From contig OX485804.1 of the NCBI GenBank assembly GCA_950295325.1, forward strand, positions 35,092,001 to 35,156,000: DNA of 64,000 nucleotides, read 5' to 3'. Position 1 is the first letter of the stretch. Every line of letters starts with the position of its first letter. The translations under genes were made by a program, and so were the position numbers. Below, in pieces: positions 24,483 to 35,494 of the stretch. The notes under the pieces are model-generated. The model ran no database searches and was not told the DNA's origin. It saw only the letters and a program-made list of their open reading frames with translations. The DNA comes from Polytrichum commune (taxonomy: Eukaryota > Streptophyta > Polytrichopsida > Polytrichales > Polytrichaceae).

Positions 24483-25704
24483 GGGGCGGTTTACACTATG
24501 GACCATGAAGTTGGACCAGGGCTCTGCAAGGCAGCTGATTGGTTCTTGAAGTTGTCCCGGGACAACTTCGGTTTACACTAAGGAAAAAATGGCAGAGGGA
24601 CCACGGAGGTTGAGGTCCCCAAAATATAATTTTTAAGGCCTAATAAATGCACTGACATGGTCCAACGGGTTTTTCGTTGAGAGAGGCAAGAGAGGTGGTC
24701 TGGTAGGAAAAGGCAAGGGCCCATGTCAGAGAAATGCCATTTCATGAATGTTTTAATGAATCTACCTTTTATGTGCCTTAATTATATTATAGCCCATGAG
24801 ACATACTAGCACTACCTTGCCCTACCCTTTAAACCCGCTTACACGTGTTTCATCAAACAACGCGGGACATCTAGAACTCAAGAATTCAAGTGCAGATTTG
24901 TTTTTTTGGTCTACCAGCTGCAATGTTTGGAATTTGGAGGCGTGTAATATACCATTGGAAAGGTCTTGAAAATACCTTTCCAACGGTATATTACACGCTC
25001 CAAAATGTTTAAAACATACAGTTGAAAAAGAAATAAGAAAATACATAGTTGTTTAGTGACTGTAGATCAGGGTGGTCAAAAGAAGCGCAATGGGAAATCT
25101 TCTAACATTAATTATCAAAGAATTGAAATTTAGTGTTGAGGAAGGTTGGGTGGTAACAACATCAGATATAATCAAACACTAAATATCCTATTTAGTGTAG
25201 TGAAACACAAGGTACATGTCACATGTAAATTACATTGAACATGTACAATTGCATCGCTCATTTTTTTTTTGTAAAAATTGTTGTGAGAAGATTTGCAAGC
25301 CACATCTTCGACATATTTAACAAAAAGTGAAGACAATTGAAGCCCAAGAGATGACAAGAGAATGATCAAACTTTAAGGTGAAAAAAAGAAAAAACTAATT
25401 GACAAGATAAGTGAAGGCATGTGTAGGCAAGTGAAGGCAAATTGAAGTCAACAAAATGCTCAAACTTCATTTTCCCCCAAAACTGCCCTTTTTGGGCTTA
25501 TATTAAAAAAATCAGCACATCCACTTCTTGCCGCATGGTCATTCTTCATGGTCCACATTCGGTTTACACCTAGTGAAGGGCCCATGAACCATGAAAACTA
25601 ATATTTTAGTAACTCGGACCATGGAAGTTGTCCCATGAAGTCGTCCCACGCAAAATAGACCTCTTACGTGGGACGACTTCATGGTCCATAGTGTAAACCG
25701 CCCC
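24483..25704 (+). mobile_element. PIF/Harbinger-type element, H1 family copy 2, 1.22 kb
   Basis: It begins GGGGCGGTTTACACTATGGA and ends TCCATAGTGTAAACCGCCCC, flanked by TTA on both sides (24480-24482 and 25705-25707), the canonical Harbinger target duplication. Each end has a further internal repeat (CCCGGGACAACTTCGGTTTA at left, CATTCGGTTTACACC at right). The interior has an AT-rich non-coding core including a truncated TTTAGTGT-family MITE ending near 25202. It is the longest well-preserved H1 copy here and is non-coding. Confidence 0.8.
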
Positions 25705-25795
25705 TTACATGCACGTTGAGCTTGAAAACTTCTTGGGCGTTGCCATAAGGTTGGTGGGCCTAACTAGTGTCTGATGAGATTTTTGGGCGTAATCA

Positions 25796-26240
25796 GGGGC
25801 GGTTTACACTATGGACCATGAAGTCGTCCCACGGCCGTCTAAGCGATGTGATTGGATGTTGAAGTCGTCCCGGGACGACTTGGGTTTACACCAAGGAAAA
25901 AATGGCAGAGTGACCACGGAGGTTGAGGTCCACAAAATATTATTTTTTAAGCCTACTCTATCCACTGCCATGGTGCAATGGGTTTTCCGTTGGGACAAGC
26001 AAAAGAGGTGGTCCGGGAAAAAGAGCAAGGGCCCATGTCAGAAAAATGCCGTTTTAAGCCTTTTTGGTGCATGGTCATTCTTCATGGTCCACATTCGGTT
26101 TACACCTAGTGAAGGGCCCATGAACCATGAAAACTAATATTTTAGTAACTCGGACCATGGAAGTCGTCCCATGAAGTTGTCCCACGCAAAATAGGCCTCT
26201 TACGTGGGATGACTTCATGGTCCATAGTGTAAACCGCCCC
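25796..26240 (+). mobile_element. PIF/Harbinger-type MITE, H1 family copy 1, 445 bp
   Basis: Its terminal repeats are the same as the 1.22-kb copy (GGGGCGGTTTACACTATGGA ... TCCATAGTGTAAACCGCCCC). The triplet TCA lies on both sides (25793-25795, 26241-26243). Uninterrupted R elements elsewhere show the empty site, so insertion with a TCA duplication is directly supported. It matches both ends of the 1.22-kb copy but lacks the central part, so it is a deletion derivative or the ancestral short form. Confidence 0.85.
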
Positions 26241-26383
26241 TCAGTCCAAATCCTAGTGTCTTCAAGTTCAACCAATTACATGTTGTGATCTTTTGGTTTT
26301 TATTTACTTGTTGAGGTATATTCCATAGATTTCTCTAAAATGATTAGTAAATTTCATGAAGTTTTGAACTTCAACCGGTTATT

Positions 26384-26642
26384 CGAGAAGAAGTCTATGG
26401 GCGATGAAAGCAACTTTTGGCTTCTGGTGAGCCCACGTTGCCTGTGCTTTCTCGACCGTCGGATTTGACCGATGTAACCCTCCTCCCCTGATCTCCTCCG
26501 TTCTTGCCACCACTCATCCACTGCGTATGCAGACAGACAGACAGAGAAGACAGACATACACTCGCTCTCTTCACCTTCCCGATTACGATTTCTTTGCCGA
26601 TTCTCTTCGCCAGAGGTCATCCGATTACGCATTCTATGTTCG
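26384..26642. other. GC-rich insertion inside an R element, origin unknown
   Basis: R elements elsewhere run directly from AACTTCAACCGGTTATT to CTCAAACTCAAC. Here about 259 bp intervene, containing a (CAGA)n tract, pyrimidine-rich leader-like sequence and CCGTCGGATTTGACCGATG. TTCG occurs at both junctions, possibly a 4-bp duplication. It looks unlike its surroundings and may be a captured gene leader or a SINE-like piece; nothing proves either. Confidence 0.4.
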
Positions 26643-26759
26643 TTTTCAAGCTCAACTTGGTTCACTTGTAACCAGTGGTCGGATTCCCCTTCATAGGGCC
26701 TAGGATGTTTATATTGGGGGTATTTGTTGGAATCACATTTTTTTTGCACCTCTAGATAT

Positions 26760-27120
26760 CCAACGGATGCTCCTGTCTGTTTAAGGTATGCATGCCTTAC
26801 TTGGTTACTTTTATTAACTAAAGTTCCTATATTTAAGCGGTGGGTGGTTAAATGTGGATCTAATAACGCACACCAAAAATATATGTGTGCCAAATGAGAT
26901 TGGATTACGTGCTCAAAACTTGTCAACCATTATGGGCTCAATGGTTAACATGATTGGGGGGGGGGGACTTATATGATCATTTAATGAGTTCAAGAATATT
27001 CAGTTTGACAATTAATAAGATATTCATAGACGCTCCAAAAACAATGAGGATCAAAATGGCTAGGGAGACGATTTTGGGTTTGGCAATCATATCGCACTAA
27101 TTGCATGTTCCACATCCTAC
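26760..27120 (-). repeat. Family A interspersed repeat, diverged copy
   Basis: It shares the ordered landmarks of the family: AAGGTATGCATGCC, GGTGGTTAAATGTGGATCTAA, AACCATTATGGGCTCAATGG, AATAAGATATTCATAGACGC. A run of 11 G (26956-26966) lies in it where other family members have no such run. Confidence 0.5.
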
Positions 27121-27212
27121 AAAAAGTGAGTGCAAAGTTGAAAATGTCCATTCAAAGGCGGCTTACCTCAAGGATAGCTGTAAGTTAATCTTGAAGTTGC
27201 CATGGGGTGAGA

Positions 27213-27438
27213 GGAAGTATTCCATACAAACGAACCCTCTCATCCATCCAACATTAAAACCCTGAAATAGCATGCAATCCAAAGATTATATTTTTAAAGT
27301 TTACACTGACACCGAAATAAGCTTCAAAGACCCTAATTAGACTAGTCCAAATCATTTGAGATGAATCAGCCACAAACCTCTAGGAGATAAGTTTCCATGT
27401 TGGATGGATGAGAGGTGCACTTGTGTGCAACAATTCCC
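27213..27438. repeat. Family B terminal-inverted-repeat element, copy 3
   Basis: The left end GGAAGTATTCCATACAAACG and CTCATCCATCCAACATTAAAA are the inverse of the right end CATGTTGGATGGATGAGAGG ... GTGCAACAATTCCC. Same size class (about 226 bp) as the copies at 6-232 and 2038-2269. Confidence 0.65.
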
Positions 27439-27699
27439 TTATTTACGCATTGCCATGGCACTAGGAGTATTTTATTTTATTTTATTTTTGGGTGACCGTG
27501 GAGGGGTTCGAACGCAAGACCTCGGGGTTGTCATTTAGATCGCGGGAGTTGTCGGTACGACGGGTCCGCTGCTCGGCATCTCGGAACGCGTCTCGAACTT
27601 TGTTTCTAGGGTTCCTAGGGTTCCGCGAAGGTGCTGCTGACGTCGCAGAGTCTATGACAGCAACATTCATTATTCCATGAGCATGCATGCTGATTGACA

Positions 27700-27952
27700 T
27701 GCGTTCCTGCCCGCGTCGAAGCTGATTGAGGACGGCGTCTTCTCCCCTGCACGCCGCACCAACAATTTCTCTATCTCGTGCCGTGTGGACTTGGAGAGGT
27801 TTGTTCGAGCTCCGTTAGGGTTTGGTGATCGTGTTGTGTCTGAATTCTAAAGGGTTTTCGGAAGGGGACGCGTGATTGCGATTGATTCTTGTTTGTTCAG
27901 ACTTCTCTGTACTGGAGTTGCAAGGCGGGTTTTAGCGGAAGAGATTCTTGAG
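27700..27952 (+). other. Probable 5' leader exon of the VPS2-like gene
   Basis: This GC-richer stretch contains pyrimidine-rich leader-like sequence and ends at a good donor (TTCTTGAG|GTGAGC, 27952/27953). A matching acceptor TTTGCAG at 28149-28155 would join it to the leader bases before the ATG at 28308. The transcription start is not determined. Confidence 0.45.
27815..27823 (+). promoter_or_regulatory. Telo-box in the leader of the VPS2-like gene
   Basis: TTAGGGTTT, the reverse of the AAACCCTAA telo-box common near transcription starts of plant housekeeping genes. Two similar CTAGGGTTC motifs lie upstream near 27606-27625. Function is inferred from position only. Confidence 0.35.
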
Positions 27953-28164
27953 GTGAGCATATGAAATTCGGTCCGGTATGGGTCGGGATCCTTTCTTTCC
28001 ATAAACCAACCTAATTTTAGTGCGAATTAGATTACCAGTATACTCGTGAACGTGCCTGAGGTGAAAGCACCTGGGCTACTGTTTTGGAAGCTCGGATGAT
28101 GCGAGTGGTAATCCTGCTATGTGGTGAACTCGACATTTAAAAGGAGAATTTGCAGGTTGGAGTG

Positions 28165-28206
28165 ATGGAGGATGGGAGGATCAACTGCATCACAAGCAAA
28201 ATTTGA
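28165..28206 (+). promoter_or_regulatory. Possible 13-codon upstream ORF in the VPS2-like leader
   Basis: ATG at 28165 reads MEDGRINCITSKI and stops at 28204-28206, about 100 bp before the main ATG. If the second leader exon begins at 28156 it would be present in the mRNA. No conservation evidence is available. Confidence 0.3.
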
Positions 28207-28307
28207 AAGCTTCCTGTCAGCCTGATAGTGTTTCCGGATTCAGTTCAGTCAGAAGAGAAGAAGTAGGTGGTCATCACAATCAATTGAGGACAAAGGGTGA
28301 GGACAAA

Positions 28308-31300
28308 ATGAATCTCTTCAAGAAGAAGCCGGACGCAAAGGGTATGCCATTGATTCATTATCTTCTTAATTCATCAGCTGTTTAGTCAGTTCAAAGCCCT
28401 GAATAATGACACTCAGTTAATTTGTATGCGTTGTCAGGAGCATTTTGCACATAGTGTGGCATTGCCCCAAGCTGCGTATAATGTTTAGATTTTTGGGGTT
28501 GGGTCAGTTTTCTAATTCCCCTTGCCAAATTTCATGTCAAGCTAAGTGGGGCATCTAATGTGGGAGTTTGGTTTTGTATGTGTGTCAGTATTCGAGTATG
28601 TATGTTCATACTGAATGTTATTGCTGAAGTGGATGGTAATCTCTCGACATGTCTGGGCATGTCTTCCACATTTTCTATTGTAGGGTCAATGTGAGATCGG
28701 CACTTGTCTTAGGAATAGTTTTGAGTCTGTAGATTCAGCAGCTGTGTTCTTTTTGCATTTTGACACCTGAGCACTCTTTTGTTGCTACAGAGGTGCTTCG
28801 ATCAAGCAAACGGGAGATGTCTGTTGCCACAAGAGGTGAGTGGCTATTGTACATCATAAAGAGAGTTGAAGGAACATTTAGCAGTCATCTGTTTCTTTTT
28901 AAAAACTCAAACATTCTCGGTGTCCAGAGCAATTTTTCCTATTCTCTTGGATGTATGAGTTAATATGGACCAAGAAAGCTGTGGGGAATGCTTGCCTCAC
29001 ACATCTGATGGCGATGGCCCTTTATCTTTGCCATCTAATGTTTCTTTTTGTCTTCTTTTCTGCATCATATTATTTTCTCCACCCTGAGCTTTTTCCATCT
29101 CATTGCTTCAATCAACCTTTGTATTTTCTATACAATTTTGTTTATTAGGGTATTCTTTAGATTATTGCCTCAATGTTGGTCTTTGTGATTATAGTTATCA
29201 TTTGTAAAAAGTTTCAGAATGTTTCTACAATTTTGTGGTGTGAGACTTCTTTCTTTCTGCATGGATGGGGATATGTTCAGGGATTGAGAGAGAAATTGGA
29301 TCGTTGCAATTAGAGGTAAGTCGATGCTGCCATTCATCTACCCACTGAGGACTACTCTATATGCTCTATTGTTTCATTGCACAAGGATCTGGTTGCATAA
29401 TTTCTGGTTTGCAAAGGACCAACACCTGATTTTTGAAACTTTGTGGTGCAGGAGAAGAAACTCGTTGCAGAGATTAAGAAGACAGCAAAAGGAGGAAATG
29501 ATGTGAGTTTTTTCATTCAGTTAAGTTATTGAAAATATAGTGCTTGACTAGTTAAGATTATCTAGTCTGGTGAAGAATACCAAGGTCATGTATCTAAGGA
29601 CTGTGGGTTAACTAAAAGAAGGGCTCCTGATGTGTACTATATGTGAACTGCTCATAGATGTCCTGAACATTTCTTTTTTATATTGTGTTTCTCTCAAGTC
29701 TAAGGGTCTCTTCGCTTTGCAAATTGGGATACTGCAGAGTTATCTTTGAAAGAATTTGAAATTTTATATGAAAAAGATTTCTACACAAAGCTGGTCCTCC
29801 GCATGACCCATAAGCTCCATTTTCTTCAAATTTAATGTCTCTAAAGTTGAGAATGCTGATATTTTGATTTATGACAATAAATGTTACTTCCTCAACTCAA
29901 ATTCTTGGGTGCTGTCAATCAGGCAGCCACAAAGATTTTGGCTAGGCAATTGATTCGACTCCGGCAGCAGATAGCTAAGCTGCAAGGGAGCAAAGCACAA
30001 ATGCGTGGGGTTGCCACACACACACAGGTAGAATAGTGTTGAGAAGAGGGTTCTTTTTTTCTTTCTCTTCACAGTGGCTTTACTGTTTAGTAAATTTGTA
30101 CCAAGTAGATTGGATCACACATTGCCATGTGGAGTTTGATGGCAGTGAGTTAAAAGTTTTGGACATCACATGGCTAGTGGGTACTGTAACAGATGTATAG
30201 GCTAATGTTAAAAATCTAGGTCAGTTAGTTCATGCTCCTAAAAAGTGCTCAATATACTATCGTGTTTATGAGGGAAGCTACTGAGCTAAGAGCTACATTT
30301 GGTAACTGCATATGCATGTAGTGCAAGTATTGGAACAATCTAGGTGACATGGTTGGTGGTGATTGAAACTTAAAATTTGGTCACTCCATGTACAGACAGC
30401 TGCATCTCACTATGTAATGCTAGGTGCTAGGTGGATGTCGTTTATGTGGCTAATTTTCAGAAGGCAATTTCTGTGCCACTATTGTTGACAGAATGGGTGG
30501 CTTAACCAGTGGACGTGTGGGTATTGTAGGCAATGCATGCAAACACGGCAGTGGCAGGTGCTATGAAGGGGGCAACCAAAGCAATGTCTTCAATGAACAA
30601 GGTATATCACCTGGCACAAAAATGTGTAATTTAAAAACTGTCTTTTCAGTGCAAGCAATTAAGTGATTTGCTGCCTTTATTCCATGGTGGATTTAGTTGT
30701 ATATCTCATTATACTTAATATGAGCACCAAGTTATTGGGAGTGGTTGCAATCCAGTGCCACTCACAGTGGAATCAATCATCCCTGTATCTTTGTTCCACC
30801 AGGCTAATGCAGCTTGCATCTGTTTGGTCTAGGTCTTTCAATTTATGGACTTTTGGTTTTCTCTTTCTAGAGCTGCTGATTTACTTGTGTTTGCTTGTTT
30901 CAAACTCCATTATTGGATGTATTTTGGGTTAATATATGACAAATGGGTGCAACTATAGCCTTTCTTTCATGGTTGTGTCCTTCGATAGTGTGCTTAGTCC
31001 ATTAGTTATTTTGATGCATTGAGGACATTCATTAAGCAATGAACTCCATTGTGTTTTGATCTGAACAGCAAATGGAGCCTGCAAAGCAGGCTAAGATTAT
31101 GCAGGAATTCCAGCGCCAGTCAGCCCAGATGGATATGACTGTGAGTGCACAAATACCTCATCAGTGTGTTCTAACAGTGACACCAACTTTAGTTTTTGAA
31201 TCTGAAGCGACTATCTATCTAATCACCTGGCATGTGAAGAGGCAATCCTTCTGCTCAAATGGTTGTGTGTTTTGAAGATCATTATTACAACATTGATATT

Positions 31301-32195
31301 ACTGGTTTCTAGCAATTCCAAACCTCCTCTTCATGTGAATCTGCATGTCTCCTTGTGACAGACGGAGATGATGTCTGATTCAATTGATGATGCTCTGGAC
31401 GATGATGAGGCTGAAGAAGAGACAGAGGAGCTCACTGCCCAGGTATTTATGGATTTCATAACAAATCATCAGCTTCAGTCATAAAAGTCTTGCAAACGAA
31501 CTTGCAAATTGAGTCTCTTTTGCTCAGTCCTTTTCAAATACTCCACCTTACTGATCAATATGTCACTCTGCTCTAGACCACTGTTATTGCAGCTGAAGAA
31601 TATGAATCCCTCTTTGCTCCCCTTTTATGTTCTCTTGAGGTGCTTACCTCGTACTCTATGTACATATCCTGGATGTACTAATGCAGTAATGTATGTGTGT
31701 TATTCAGGTTCTGGATGAGATTGGTGTTGATGTTGCTGCTCAGGTTTGATTAATTCGAATCTCTCTATGTTTGCTCTGAGCTCTGAAGATGGATTCTGTT
31801 TTACTTTCCTAGAATTGAGTAGTAAGAGGGGCACTCACACTGAGTCAATCAATTTCTCTTATGCTTTTGTGCTTTTTGCAGATGACGTCTGCACCAAAGG
31901 GAAAGGTTGCAGGAAAAAACAAGGCGGGCAGGTATATTTACTGTTACCATTGAGAGTCCCAATTGTTCGTAAGCATTTGCAGGCTCCTTTCTTGTTCTCT
32001 TTCCCTGTTGAATAACCAGGGCATGGTTTCCTTGCTGCTGTCTAGAAAGTGAGCTGAATTAAAAAAAGGTGTGTTTAGAGTGTATGCATGTTAGCATTAC
32101 ATGTGAACTTATCTAGGTTGTTTGTGGTCACATGCAGCTCGGGTATTGATGATTTGGACTTGGAGTCCAGGCTAGCAGCCTTGCGAAGTGGTTGA
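28308..32195 (+). CDS. VPS2.2: ESCRT-III subunit, VPS2.2/VPS2.3 type (CHMP2B-like)
   Basis: Predicted 212-residue ESCRT-III protein, which polymerises on endosomal membrane and helps form multivesicular bodies. Eleven exons, all GT-AG: 28308-28341, 28791-28835, 29281-29315, 29452-29502, 29923-30027, 30530-30601, 31069-31140, 31362-31442, 31708-31743, 31882-31931, 32138-32195. The N terminus MNLFKKKPDAKEVLRSSKRE is basic, followed by GIEREIGSLQLEEKKLVAEI and MKGATKAMSSMNKQM helices, an acidic stretch (DDALDDDEAEEETEEL, residues about 147-162), and a C-terminal MIM1-like motif LESRLAALR that should bind the MIT domain of VPS4/SKD1. The spelling of the first helices fits plant VPS2.2/VPS2.3 rather than VPS2.1. 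The ATG is the only in-frame Met upstream, since the preceding frame is open but lacks ATG. Length equals the family norm and no lesions are seen, so it is probably functional. Whether it is the 2.2 or 2.3 paralogue cannot be decided. Confidence 0.93.
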
Positions 32196-34286
32196 TAGGG
32201 AATTGGCTTGTAATTTTGTACATACTCAAAATGGTTTGGTCCTTTGGAAGGCATTTTTGAAAATCATTCAGCATGTTAGTGAGCACTTTGTTGATCACAG
32301 TGCAACATGTTTCCTGCAATGTACTATTACGATTTTGTTCAAGGCTGGGTATCAATTTTTGGCCTTCTCACATGGGAAGCACTGCAGATACATTTAGAAA
32401 TTTTAATGTTTTATCCCAAGTTCTGACTTAGTTCTCAGAATCTGGTGGTACTCTTAGTGGAGGGCTAACTAAATAATGGTTAATGTCACCTCAATTTAGA
32501 TAGTACCTGGGAGATTCAGTATGAAGGTGAGATGTTTGAATCTAAAGTAGCAGTTTAGTAAGGGGGTTGTGAAAATCCACTGTCGATGTTGGTAAATGGA
32601 GCTTTATGAAGTGACACAAGGCAATTCTTCTATGATTCAAAGAAGCTGATTTCTACTTTGTTTTACTTGAATGCACTTTACTGCTTCACAAGATTGCTCA
32701 TTCTTAGTAAAGCATAAATGTGACAACGATTCTTTATAGAACCATATGTGTAGTCTGTTAATGCACTGCCATCAGTACATGGGAAGAATTTTCAGATGGT
32801 TTTTGGGGTGTCATCATCTTCACTTACATTATATGAATGCAGTTGTGGGTGCTTGATTCAGTCAACTGGTTTTCAACTTCAACTGCCAAGACATGTCAAG
32901 TAAAAGTGACTGGACTTGCAGAGAATGAGCATTTTCAGTTCAGTGCCCAACAATGTTAAATTAGAGTTTTGAATATTTTGTGTTCATCTTGATCATGTGA
33001 GCTGGAGAATGGTTTCACCTTCTAGAAAAATTGAAATGGTATTGAGAGGTCATAATTGTGACCTGGGGTGTTAAATTTCACCTGTCGAGAATCTCAAAGT
33101 GCAAGTGAGATTGACCTTGGAAACAGGGAGATCCTCCTTCTGTCCAGCTGTAAGAGAGACCACCCTCTAAACCCTATAAATCCTGTCACCCCACTCTTAA
33201 TTTCTCAGTCATCATCACTGTCTTCTGTGGGCATCCCTAGTCAGAAGACCTGGAGTTATATACGTCTAGGTACTTCTTCCTCATGATTATGCTTTTGATG
33301 ACATTTTTTCTACTTGTGACCTTTAGAATAATGTCTCCTTCCATGCACTCTTTTGGTTTGATTGTGTTTTCTATGAGTAGGTATGCCTGATTGCAACCTG
33401 AGGTGATGCGTGGTTTTACAAGGTCTTGTGGTGATCAGGTCTGGGCTTTTCCATCCCCATTGCCTACAGTTATGTTGGAGTCAAATGCTGTGAAGATTGT
33501 TTCAAGAGGTAATTGATTTCCAACATAATATCTATGTCTTGTTTCCTGAATCCACTTATTTCACGCGGATTGATATGAACCTAAATTAATTCTGTTTTTG
33601 TGCTTGCATGATATATAGCTGGAGCATCTACTGAGCAAACATTCATCAACACACAATCATATTCTTCAGTGTTTGTGAATACACCCTTGTATTGACAGTT
33701 TAGAAAGTCATGTGAAAGTCATAATTTTTTTTTGTTTGTAAAAGTCATGTAAAAGTGTCATCTAAAAGTGTTACAACTTAGCACACCTTAGTGACTGTTG
33801 GCTCTGACAACATCTAATTGATTTGCCTAAAATTTTGAGAAAATACAATAAGAATCTCTGAATTTGCATTTCTATTGCATTGTCTGAAACATTTAATTCT
33901 TGAATGACTAAGAAATCTTTTGAAATACATTCATAGTATATATTGATGAAATCACAATATAAAATCATTCAAGTCAACCCAAATGAATATAGTTCATCCT
34001 TGCAATTTGTAAGGAGGGATGACCATCACCACTGACAGATCAAGCATCCACTCCTGGTAATGCAGCTGTGCGTTGTGAGTCAATTGGGTTTAAGCTGAGT
34101 GATCAAAAGGAAATTCTAGCATTGTGGCCCGTTGTGTTGCAACTTGGAAAGTTTTACATACTTTTACCTTTATTTTTGCCTTTACTTTTGCTTATACTTT
34201 TATTGCTTTCAATTGCCCTTTCCTGGCCTCATCAACTTGCCTCAGCCAACCCATTAATATATATATATAGGATAATAGATAGATAG
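32196..34286. other. 3' region of VPS2-like gene and intergenic space
   Basis: The first few hundred bases should be 3' UTR; no polyadenylation signal stands out. The sequence is not visibly repetitive. An (AT)n tract lies at about 34257-34269, just before the F-box relic. No other gene is supported. Confidence 0.4.
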
Positions 34287-35494
34287 ATGCTGCAAATTTG
34301 GTAAGAGCTTCCCAAGGACGTCATCAAAGACATAATTGAGACGCTGCTGCCGATACCGGACCTTTCAGAGCTGAGGCGATCAGCAGAACGATGGATGATG
34401 CGGTTGGAGATATGTTGCAAAGTGATTTACGTTCGATGCGAATTCGCCGACGCAAGAACATTGTTGACGTTGATGTCCCGGGACTGATGATATTTCGCCA
34501 TGATCTACATCAACAGTACTACAACCTCGACCGGCCGCATGTGTTTGATCTCTGCAAACAGGGGTGGCACAAATTGCCCAGGCTTTCATCATATCTGCCC
34601 GTGCACACCATGTCAACATTTGTGATCACGGGTGGCGGAGGGCTCCTTTGTTTGTTGGACATCTGTCTTCCTGTTGTCAACAGATCGTTGTATATTTGCA
34701 ATCCACTGACAAAGAGGTGGCGCAAGTTACCTTCTCCGCCCCAGTTGCATCCGAGCTTTTCAGTAGCTCGCAGGCAGACCACTGTGGTGGTCGACAAAGC
34801 CACAAAGTCTTACAAAATTGTATTGTTTGTTAGATCAGGTGAATTGGGAAAGATGTTCTCACTTGTCTACTTCTCCGAATCCAACGGCTGGAGGCTCCGG
34901 GAACTTGACAACCCAAACATGGACATTGTTAGTATCATGGCTGCCAACAACGAAGATGGGGACTCCAACACTGGCCTCCTGCTTATCTTGTTTGGGAATC
35001 GCTCAACGGGAAGAATCGGTATGGGGAATTTCGATGTGGAGAGAAGTGCCTGGATGCATGTGGCCTATATTGATACACCAAATTTTGAATATCACCTTGA
35101 TTCATATATGATGTGGTACCTTCGATTCATGGGGACAATTGTCACTTGTGCTGGGACGTTATACTTGGTGGTCCCTTGGTCCATCAAAAAGATTTTCCCG
35201 TGTACCTGGACTATTGTGATTTTGAAAATCCAGAAGGAGTTGACGACAACCAAGGCCGAGAAACTGACAGAAGTTGATGTCAAGTTTGTGTCCAATGGTG
35301 ATGGGAAGCTCCTCCCGTTCTCTTGGTTTAAATGGGAATCAAATGGTAGGCATTTTATCGGCATGGTTGAACAAAGGGGGTTCATGCTGAAGTACGATAT
35401 TCTGAGTGGACTGTGGAGCAGCTGCCACATTGGACGGCATGACCGGATATTTGTCGAAGCCATTCCATATGAAGCATGTGAGGCAGAAGTTTAA
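34287..35494 (+). pseudogene. F-box/kelch-type protein gene, broken at the F-box
   Basis: The body is one long open frame, 34391-35494, with the layout of plant F-box/kelch-repeat proteins: VPGLMIFRHD, GGGGLLCLLD, RSLYICNPLTKRWRKLP and TTVVVDKATKSYKIVLF, then a C-terminal propeller-like part ending at SGLWSSCH. Such proteins are substrate receptors of SCF ubiquitin ligases. The F-box lies just upstream but in another frame: from 34305, ELPKDVIKDIIETLLPIPDL then SELRRSAERW. An ATG at 34287 is in frame with that F-box, but a TAA at 34302-34304 separates them, and the frame must shift near 34400 to reach the body. So there are two lesions, or one mis-modelled 5' exon plus a sequencing indel. The body has no stops, so loss is recent or the errors are technical. 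The ORF alone would encode 367 residues with no F-box. Confidence 0.75.

Larger units (their letters stand above)
25765..26696 (-). mobile_element. hAT-type MITE (R family) split by two insertions
   Basis: The outer pieces read as one R element in reverse orientation: TAGTGTCTGATGAGATTTTT at left and ACCAGTGGTCGGATTCCCC at right, with the middle (AAATCCTAGTGTCTTCAAG, TTTTGAACTTCAACCGGTT) between. Flanks GGCCTAAC and GGCCTAGG agree at six of eight bases, compatible with an old 8-bp hAT duplication. It is interrupted by the Harbinger-type element at 25796-26240 and by about 259 bp of GC-rich sequence at 26384-26642. Confidence 0.65.

Noticed and set aside
26354-26926. 190-codon minus-strand frame
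   Set aside because: It runs across an R element, the GC-rich insert and family A sequence, so it cannot be one gene.
27485-27515. Second box B-like string (GGGGTTCGAACGC)
   Set aside because: No tRNA fold can be built around it; it sits in the GC-rich upstream region of the VPS2-like gene.
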